This document shows positions 7,970 to 15,158 of a DNA stretch of 15,158 nucleotides, piece by piece. Position 1 is the first letter of the stretch; every line of letters starts with the position of its first letter. Source of the stretch: Fragilaria radians (taxonomy: Eukaryota > Bacillariophyta > Fragilariophyceae > Fragilariales > Fragilariaceae). The translations under genes and the position numbers were made by a program. The notes under the pieces were generated by a model. The model was not told the DNA's origin, searched no databases, and worked only from the letters and a program-made list of their open reading frames with translations. The stretch is taken from NCBI GenBank assembly GCA_900642245.1, contig CAAAJI010000086.1, forward strand, positions 7,068-22,225, given 5' to 3'.

Positions 7970-10645
7970 ATGACAACCTCATCCCTTCGAAAGTTAACAA
8001 AGGAAAAAAGTTTCGAAGATGTATTTAAAGGTTTAGTAAGAAATGATCGATCATATAATGCCAGTAGTGAGGCGATGAATGAAATCTTGACGAATTCAGA
8101 CAATCATCCAGATATTGTACATCCAAATCGTTCCAATGCTGGAATTTTGACTAGTGCTAGTAGCGGTGGTAGCAACGAAACGATTACTCCAACCAATACT
8201 TCCATCCAAACAGAAATGACAAAGTCATGGTTGCAATTCGATCAACCAATGACACCTGAGACAAGGAGCAAAGTTCAAGATCTTCAGGAGCGTTTGCAAG
8301 TACTGGTGAGTGAAGATAATCCAGTTGCTGATAAAGTTATATTGGAACTTTCTCGACTTTCCAATCAGGAACAAGGCAACCAATCAAATCTGTTACCTAT
8401 GACACAAGATGCATCACAGAAAAATGATAACGAAACAAAACAAAAAGCAAAACCACCATCTTTAGATAGCGAACATATTCGAAACGATGAAACGCAATTG
8501 CTTCGTGAATGTCTCTATGCCCTTCAGGGATTGAATGGGAAATATCTATATTATTCGGAGGACGGTGAATTCCAAATCAATTACAACACAGACGTGTGTC
8601 ATGATATCGACTACTTAGGCTATTCAGTATTAGGAAATGGAGCCTATGATGCATTACAACTCTGTGGTCGTGCTGGTTGGTTTTATCGTCGCATTCAAAA
8701 TTACATCGAGACGGCTTACGAAAAGGATGCCATTGCCCGTGCATTGGCAGAAGCATTATCCAATCATTTGAATCAATCCTATCATGGGACCCTGGCGAAA
8801 TGGGATGCTCAACTTCAAAAGGATTTGTCCGATGGAACTACAGGTATTTCTCTTCGACAACTCATGCGATCCATGCGACAGCCTACACATCAACTACAAA
8901 TACTAGCCATTTTAGTGGATGGAATATCAGCATTAAAAGGTGGTCCTCTCTTGACTGCACTGACGCGACACATGTACCATGGGAATACTCGTCATTCCAT
9001 GCTCACAGAACACATGTTGAAAGCTGCGTCACAACCTTGGTACCATGACTTATACTTATGGACTATGCAGGGAACTTTGTTGACAAACAAATTCTTTGTT
9101 CAAACTCAGGATAGTAGCGGTGATAACTGGCATACTTCTTTTCAGTTGGTCCCGGATCAAGTTCCAGAACAGCTTCTCCCATCAAATCTTGTTGCCCTCT
9201 GCTTTAAGGCAGGCAAGGGGATCAATTTCATTCGGAAATGCCTCTTAGATTCTGGATGGAGGCTTCAAGTGGAAGATGAAAGTCCAGAGGCCAGAGGATT
9301 CTGCTACGGAAATGAACAAAGATTAACAGAAACCCTTAGGCAAGCCGAACAACAGATTAATCATCACATTGTGGAAACACTTATGAACAAACATCATCTG
9401 ATAGACCACTTACGAGGTTTAAAGCAATTCTTACTTTTGGGACAAGGGGATTTCTTCTCTGTTTTGATGGAAGGTCTCCATTCGGCATTTGAAGGCAAAG
9501 AGATCATTGGTCTTTATGACTATGCATTGATGGGTATTGTTGATGCAGCAATCAAAAGTACTAACGCAATCGATATGCCTGCATACGTACTGGGTCGTGT
9601 TAAAGTCAATCTCAAATGGAATCAAGATGACGACGAATATCAAAAGTTTGGTCCAGGCAGAGGCAAACAAGATGAAGGAACTCGAAATGGATGGGATATC
9701 TTTTCTCTGGCGTACAAGATACCAGAACCTCTTGCAGCTATCATTCACAAAAAGGCTTTGGATCAATATCAACAACTGTTTGCCATGTTGTTCCGACTCA
9801 AACGAGTAGAATTCTTACTCCATAGAACATGGCGTCAAAGCACAGCCCTTCATCATGCCATCCAAATTTATGCTCAATATAATGCCATTAAAATGTCCAC
9901 AAATACAGAGTATGCACAAACAACAGCATTGTTACGGCACATTTCGATGACAAGACAGTCTATGATGCATTTCGTTGTCAATCTCAAAAGCTACCTTTTC
10001 TTCAATGTCTTGGAGGGTGCCTGGAATGGACTGCTGTCACAATTGGAAATGGGTTCCTCCTTGGATGAATTTTTAACAGCTCACGATGCCTACTTAGAGG
10101 AAATCATACACAAGAGTTTGTTGGACGAGGACGAGGAGGATGACGATGATGATGATGATGACAGCTGTAATGAAAATATGGTCGTCAATGCTCTGGGATT
10201 ACAAATGAATTTACTTCTGACTCTGGCACTCGAATTTTGTACCTTCCAAGAGCATTTGTTTCTTGCCGCCTTGAAACAAGCGGAAAGGGCAACTGAAAAG
10301 TTGAAAGAAGCGGAACGAAGATCAAAGCTAGGTGATTGGGGTTTCGTGTCCGAAAAAGATGTCAAGGAGGCCAACACATTCTTTGGACTGACGGATTCCT
10401 CAAAGGTGCAACATGTCATGGATATCGAAATGAAATTCAACCGAAGTACTGAGTACTTGCTGAAGTCAATTCATAACATCTCCCATGGTACTTCTGATAC
10501 GTCAATGAATTCCACCAGGTCGTTATCAGGTAACGACAGTGTCTCAACATTGAATTATAGAGATCGTTTTGGTCATGATGCACTAAATTCCCTGACCTTC
10601 CAACTGGATTACAGTGGATACTATAATATAAGGGATTCACCGTAG
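7970..10645 (+). CDS. GCP3: Gamma-tubulin complex component 3 (GCP3/Spc98 family)
   Basis: An intronless 891-residue protein; human GCP3 is 907. The N-terminal GRIP domain starts near residue 177 with LLRECLYALQGLNGKYL, matching the GCP3 'LvRDiLyvfQGidGK' opening. The second GRIP domain begins near 480 and contains LLGQGDFFSVLM, NGWDIFSL, RLKRVEFLL and NVLEGAWNGL, all close to GCP3 and its 'GWDvFSLdY' signature. The end, LTFQLDYSGYYN (875-886), matches the GCP3 C-terminal 'LsFRLDFNehY'. With GCP2 and gamma-tubulin it forms the small complex that nucleates microtubules at spindle and cortical organising centres. An acidic run (719-731) is inserted after SLLD. I prefer the ATG at 7970 (A at -3). 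The upstream in-frame ATG at 7862 has T at -3 and would add 36 aromatic-rich residues unlike the family. Confidence 0.94.
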   Translation: MTTSSLRKLTKEKSFEDVFKGLVRNDRSYNASSEAMNEILTNSDNHPDIVHPNRSNAGILTSASSGGSNETITPTNTSIQTEMTKSWLQFDQPMTPETRSKVQDLQERLQVLVSEDNPVADKVILELSRLSNQEQGNQSNLLPMTQDASQKNDNETKQKAKPPSLDSEHIRNDETQLLRECLYALQGLNGKYLYYSEDGEFQINYNTDVCHDIDYLGYSVLGNGAYDALQLCGRAGWFYRRIQNYIETAYEKDAIARALAEALSNHLNQSYHGTLAKWDAQLQKDLSDGTTGISLRQLMRSMRQPTHQLQILAILVDGISALKGGPLLTALTRHMYHGNTRHSMLTEHMLKAASQPWYHDLYLWTMQGTLLTNKFFVQTQDSSGDNWHTSFQLVPDQVPEQLLPSNLVALCFKAGKGINFIRKCLLDSGWRLQVEDESPEARGFCYGNEQRLTETLRQAEQQINHHIVETLMNKHHLIDHLRGLKQFLLLGQGDFFSVLMEGLHSAFEGKEIIGLYDYALMGIVDAAIKSTNAIDMPAYVLGRVKVNLKWNQDDDEYQKFGPGRGKQDEGTRNGWDIFSLAYKIPEPLAAIIHKKALDQYQQLFAMLFRLKRVEFLLHRTWRQSTALHHAIQIYAQYNAIKMSTNTEYAQTTALLRHISMTRQSMMHFVVNLKSYLFFNVLEGAWNGLLSQLEMGSSLDEFLTAHDAYLEEIIHKSLLDEDEEDDDDDDDDSCNENMVVNALGLQMNLLLTLALEFCTFQEHLFLAALKQAERATEKLKEAERRSKLGDWGFVSEKDVKEANTFFGLTDSSKVQHVMDIEMKFNRSTEYLLKSIHNISHGTSDTSMNSTRSLSGNDSVSTLNYRDRFGHDALNSLTFQLDYSGYYNIRDSP
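10124..10162 (+). repeat. Acidic-codon (GAY/GAR) trinucleotide tract inside GCP3
   Basis: An uninterrupted run of Asp/Glu codons, mostly GAT and GAC, codes for 13 acidic residues. It inserts into the C-terminal domain of GCP3 and looks like a replication-slippage expansion. It also creates a poly-Ser reading frame on the other strand that should be ignored. Confidence 0.85.
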
Positions 10646-12014
10646 ATATAAAGTGACATGCACTTTAAATTTTTGGATTGACCAAAGTTCTATGTATAGC
10701 CGCTTCTTTTTACGCCTTTATCATGTTGCCTGACTTGTGTCCGATTCACTTTTTCATGACGGCTATTCCATTTCTTTCCATCGGAGACTTATTGCTAATA
10801 AGCAGTGTTCAAGTGTACCAGTTTGACAAGAAAATATATCATACTGACTAAAACGTTCCTTTGTGTTAATATCTCCAAGTTTTTTTACTGGGCTGCAATT
10901 AAGTCCTACTTACAATCATGGACCAGAAGGCATTCCATCCGTATTCGTTGATGGATGAGAAAAGCTTTTTATGAAAGAGTAGACATGACATGAACGATTC
11001 TTATCTGTCAAAATATTTGTCATCTCAAGGTTACTTACTAGATTCCATCTAAAATGACTTACACATGCGACATCCATTGGATAGTACCATCTTGGACCAT
11101 CCAATGAATTTTCCTACTTGTCAGACTGGGAAACGACCACAAAGGACGTCATATTGGTGGTGACGCAAATCAAACTTTGAGTGACTTATCCTCCTTGTAC
11201 TTTCCCACAAGGCGTGTTGTAGGAAACATATATTAAGATAAAAATTAATCAAAGATAATATAACCTTTATTATCCGCTACACAGACTGTACTTGTGTACC
11301 AGTATTGGAGACGTGCAACATTATATCATTCGAAAGAAAGGTTCGACTGGCTGTATATTTATTTTATCGTTACAATGATACGACATTACCCAATCTGTTC
11401 ACATTTTCATATTTTGCTGTAATCATACGTGATTTAGTTCAAATCAAATATAACCATTTTTTATTAAGAATGCTAATAGATCGCTAGTATTTGGGTCTTT
11501 TTGTACTCCACGAATAAGGAATAAGATTTATTTCTTTATTTTCATTTGTGTAGTCTCGGGGGGTACTAGAAATATGCTTGGAAAACTCAACCTTTTTCTC
11601 AACCTAACTCTTCATTTTATCGAAAAAAATGTTGTCAAGTGTTTTGCCAAAAGAATGTATCATGAGTCAAAAGTATTATGTAAAATGGGGGTTTCCCTCG
11701 ATGACACGTTCTTGCATCAAAAGTGTCATCATCGCAGAAAATAAAACTATGAAAGAGTTGAAAGTATTGAAGAAATCAAGAATCACAAGTAAATTTATGA
11801 AAATGGCTAGTCCTAAAGTATACCTTGATAGCTACAGATGAAAAAAATATGAATTACTACCATCTCAATTCTTTGGCAAAACAATATTTGGAATTTTGGA
11901 TTATTTTTCAAACAAAGTATACATGCTGATTGGGCACTAGCAAAGTTAGTTGAAATTCAAGTTGGATTGGAATTTAAGTCCACACTCTGCAATGAAAATT
12001 TGTAATAAATATGC
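10646..12014. other. Convergent intergenic region, left part
   Basis: This holds the GCP3 3' UTR and AT-rich sequence with no recognisable gene. An inverted repeat (CATTGGAT at 11075-11082, ATCCAATG at 11099-11106) lies inside a short minus-strand ORF. Read on the minus strand, three GTAAGT donor-like sites occur between about 10900 and 11065, but no reading frame or family supports an exon. Other ORFs here are short, and some start at non-ATG codons. Confidence 0.5.
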
Positions 12015-12368
12015 ATGGGATACTTGGAATCTTACTTCCATGGCATTTTCATAAATGCACTAAAACTAACTTCCACATGCTTGGAAGCTAAAATTCCACG
12101 GAAAAATCTCAACTTTCTTACGTTCATGTCACATGTTTGGTCTAAGGATGAGACAAAGAGAAAAAAAGCAGCTTTCAATTCGTATATGCTCTGGGAAAAA
12201 AAAAGAATGATTGGAAATATTTTCACTGTATCCAATAGAGTCAAATTCAGTAAAATGTGTAAGGAGTACAGCACAATCCAAGTAGGGAGGGGGGACACTT
12301 GGTTCATCAATTTGAAACCCATGATATTATATTCCCTGACATCATGGAATATGCAGTCTACCATATAG
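12015..12368 (+). CDS. Uncertain small ORF with an HMG-box-like stretch (117 aa)
   Basis: An ATG-to-TAG frame. Residues 49-105 loosely follow the HMG-box pattern: basic RKKAAF, then NSYMLWEKKR (compare 'N-A-[FY]-M-[VL]-W....R'), then FSKMCKEY (compare 'ISK.LG.EW'), then WFINLK (compare 'PFIDEAK'). HMG boxes bind and bend DNA. The match needs several small gaps, the box would be shorter than normal, the flanking protein is featureless, and an antisense frame of similar length overlaps it. It may be a decayed HMG-box copy, a small real gene or chance; I lean toward not functional. Confidence 0.22.
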   Translation: MGYLESYFHGIFINALKLTSTCLEAKIPRKNLNFLTFMSHVWSKDETKRKKAAFNSYMLWEKKRMIGNIFTVSNRVKFSKMCKEYSTIQVGRGDTWFINLKPMILYSLTSWNMQSTI

Positions 12369-12642
12369 AATGGGCAATATAAAATTTGATGGAAGCTACA
12401 ATATGTATTTACGTGATTCAAATGCATCAATGAGCGATAAATGATCATATCACCAAGCAATGATACGTCTCACTACAAAATAATGAAAATTGAATTGGAA
12501 AAGATTGTTTGAATTCTCTATCCTTTTGTATGAAGTAATATACGACTCATACAATACAACGTAAGGCATTCGCGGTAGACGTTAACTGAAACACCTACTT
12601 AAACCGTCAAGATTGACGAAATTTCTACTAAAATACTTCTTG
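12369..12642. other. 3' flank of the coiled-coil gene
   Basis: AT-rich spacer downstream of the minus-strand gene ending at 12643, probably its 3' UTR. Nothing else recognisable. Confidence 0.5.
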
Positions 12643-15158
12643 TTATTGACTTGCCCGAGTCCGCTTTGAACTTGGCCTGTCGTCCAAATCCTCGTCAGGT
12701 GATAATCCAAATCCAGAACGACGAGACTTTTCAAGCTCCCGTCGCTTCCCCTGAGACGTTGATGGGTTCGCCTCAGCATGGCTTTCATAGGAAGCCAATC
12801 GGTCCACTTCACGAAAGTGAGCCGTAAGAAGCTGTTCTGCCTTTTCCCCATCTATCCCTGTACAGTAATGAGGACACGATAAAAATTAACGAAAGCAACA
12901 GTGCCGAGACAACTTACCCAATTCCAAAAGCTCACAGTCAAGTCTTTCACGTAGACTCTTGAGGTCGGCTCTCATTTCGGATACCAACGTATTGACACGA
13001 GAAGATTTCTCATTGGTCATAACGAGAATCCTTTCGTTCATGACACGAAGTCGACGTTGCCTAGCCAGTTCGTTTCTGCGTTGCAAAACCTGTGCCCGTA
13101 GTAAAGATAGCTCGTCTCGAATATCCTCCCATTCTCGAAACTTGGCTGGTATTCCTTTGTTACTTTTGTCACCTAACACTTTGCAGCTGGTGAATAAATT
13201 AACCTGTAATCCCTGCTTCAAGGCGTCAATTGATATATCAGCCAATCCAGTCGCACGACCTGCAGATGTTGGCAGCATATCAGATCCATACGGGAGGAAA
13301 GGTGAAATGCTGTAAGACTTTTCAGGTATTTTCATGATAGTATCATCAGCGGAGGAATCAGAGCAGCTATCATCAACATCCATTTTTTCCAAAGACGAGT
13401 GTCGTAAGTTGTAGTCAACCATAGCTGAAAGATCCACACATCCAGCCACTGAAAGGGCAGTTTCAGTCATTTCTTTCCACCGATCAACTAACATTTGATC
13501 GGAGAATAATGAGACGTCTTCATTAATAGAAATTGAATCTAAGGGGAGAAACGCTACACCATACGATAACCGTACGCATACTCTAGCAGCTAGAAATCCA
13601 TCATTACAATTGATTGGAACAATAGTCTTCCCGCTGTCTGGTATTTTGGCATTATTTAGCATTTTCCCCTTTTCGCTTTCCTTCGGACTTGTAGTGAAGG
13701 CGCAGTTTGTAGCTACATCATCCTTCAGTCGGAATCCATGATCCGCCTTTTGTTTTACTTTACGTGAAATCGGTGGCTCATTAAGATTTAATGCAGCAGG
13801 TGCAAATACCTTGACTACCTGTCCAGACCCATATGGGGTTTTGACGACTTGACCAACCAAAATCCAAGAACTGGCAGGTGAAGCTTTCTGAAGCTTCTGA
13901 CCTCTTTCCCAATCAAAAAAGGCTTTAGCAGGGATACCCCCTATACCTATTGGTGTGAACATGGGTGATTTCACCGACGCTGATTCCTCATTGGCTTGTT
14001 CCACTGCCTCGGTTCCCCTTTGTTTCAGGACCTGTAACGCATCTTTTAATCCATGATTTCCTTTCCCAGATCCACGACTCCGTGTCTTGGAATGTGGAAG
14101 ATTTGCAGCTTTGACACAATCTTGCTGAATAGTAAAAAATTCGTTGTTCAATAAAGTTCCTTCTTCTTCCAAGGCATTCAATTGTTTGAGGAAATGAGAT
14201 CGAAGGTGTGCCGAAACAGATTCCATCTTTTCGCGTTCAGCCTGCGCATCCATTAGCTCTTGCCTAGTTCTAGCAACAGTTTTGCGATAAGACGCTAGGT
14301 CCATATCGACTTCGTGAGGCTTTCTCTCCCATCGCATCATTCTGTGCTTCTTCTTGGATTCGACTGACTCGGGATGACGAGGTGGATTAAATGCTGTCAT
14401 GGTTTCGATAACATGTGGAGAATTGGCTATTTCGTCATCTGGTGGTACCACAAAAGCTTTTGAGATGATGACATCACGAACGTGACCACTTGTCATTGAA
14501 TCAGGCCCATCGGAGGAGGAAGCTTCTTCAGCAGGAAGCATTTCCTCTTCTTCATTTTTGATAGAATCTTCATCCTCACGACGAGGTTTGCATTTGGAGT
14601 TGAGCTTACTGGAAAGTCCGTTTGAAGACACAATAGTTCTGGCGAGTTTTATATCATGCTTAATTTCTGATTTGTATAACGCATGAAACCCATCTACATT
14701 TGGAAGAAAGCGTGTTCGGCTGCGACGTTCTTCTTCACCTAGAGAATCGAGAAATGATGTCGTAGGGGCAGTTCGCCGTTCCCCTTCGTCGTCTTCCGGG
14801 ATCTTTTCACGAAGAATTTCAATCTCTGTCTCTCCTCTAGTTGTATGATTACGACCTCGCGTCGAGTATTGCGGCTGATTTTCCGTCGTAGCTACTGAAG
14901 GTGTCGCAGATGCTGAATCATTTGGAGTTTCCTCCTCTCCTTCTTTGTGTGATGTCGCTTCTTCTTCTCCTTCATCCTTTAAATGTTCGTCATTTCCAGA
15001 AGTTTGGTTTTCAGTCTGATCATGGACATCAGACATATCATCCTCTTCCTCCTCTTCCTCTTCGTCATCTTGATGAATAACAGATCCTGTAGCTTCTTCC
15101 ATAACTTCTCTTTCGGTGTCAGGTTCAGTTTGATCATCATCTTCATCATCATCGATTT
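12643..15158 (-). CDS. Large acidic coiled-coil protein, function unknown (5' partial, two exons)
   Basis: Exons are 15158-12918 and 12857-12643 (TAA). The frame stays open from the Met at 15102 to the window edge with acidic codons, so the true start lies outside; at least 817 residues are encoded. Numbering from that Met: 1-70 is a Glu/Asp-rich disordered region; about 266-330 is a charged coiled coil; VGQVVKTPYGSGQVVKVF (416-433) and ARVCVRLSYGVAFLPLDSI (506-524) look like two halves of a small beta-barrel 'TPYG.G.V ... V.L.YG.A.LP' motif split by about 70 residues; 655-745 is a second long coiled coil, crossing the splice site. The tail has basic clusters (GKRRELEKSRR, SSKRTRASQ) suggesting nuclear import. 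I recognise no named family; a structural or chromatin-associated role is only a guess. The gene is convergent with GCP3. Confidence 0.85.
12858..12917 (-). other. Intron of the coiled-coil gene (60 nt)
   Basis: GTAAGT donor at 12917 and CTGTACAG acceptor ending at 12858. Splicing makes a Gly codon (G+GG) and opens 70 further codons that continue the charged coiled coil. Unspliced, the frame ends after ten codons at 12886. Confidence 0.88.

Noticed and set aside
10916..11104. Minus-strand ORF with several GTAAGT donor-like sites, a possible multi-exon gene
   Set aside because: No acceptors or frames join into a longer protein, and no family is recognisable.
12582..12851. 89-codon minus-strand ORF just downstream of the coiled-coil gene
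   Set aside because: It is the wrong frame; the spliced second exon (12857-12643) of the coiled-coil gene occupies this region.

Overview
The window looks like nuclear DNA from a unicellular eukaryote. A stramenopile, probably a diatom, is the best guess. The reasons are short GT-AG introns (60, 69 and 71 nt), genes with few or no introns, AT-rich spacers, eukaryote-only families (gamma-tubulin complex protein, CRAL-TRIO, eukaryotic kinase) and acidic or serine-rich insertions in conserved proteins. The lineage is an inference; nothing here names a species. There is no operon structure, CRISPR array, tRNA or rRNA that I could find.

Layout, left to right. Positions 1-123 (minus) hold the first 41 codons of a HAD-superfamily phosphatase of the HDHD2/LHPP type, cut by the left edge. 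Positions 124-1323 are a non-coding spacer with an ATGG microsatellite. Positions 1324-2181 (minus) encode an intronless 285-residue CRAL-TRIO (Sec14-like) lipid-binding protein. Positions 2182-4992 are a long AT-rich spacer with an abutting tandem duplication (3030-3378), scattered coding-like patches (3640-4257) and a hairpin in the kinase 3' flank. Positions 4993-6533 (minus) encode a three-exon, 466-residue Ser/Thr kinase, TKL-like in style. Positions 6534-7969 are the spacer between two divergent genes, with a possible LETM1-like relic. Positions 7970-10645 (plus) encode an intronless 891-residue gamma-tubulin complex component 3 (GCP3/Spc98). Positions 10646-12642 separate convergent genes and hold one uncertain HMG-box-like ORF. 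Positions 12643-15158 (minus) are a two-exon gene for a large acidic coiled-coil protein that I cannot assign; it runs off the right edge.

The genes do not form an obvious pathway: microtubule nucleation (GCP3), lipid transfer (CRAL-TRIO), signalling (kinase), a phosphatase, and an unassigned, possibly nuclear, coiled-coil protein. I see no convincing new multi-gene system. The most useful second looks are the unassigned coiled-coil gene with a split glycine-turn motif, two possible gene relics in the spacers, and the 170/179-bp tandem duplication.
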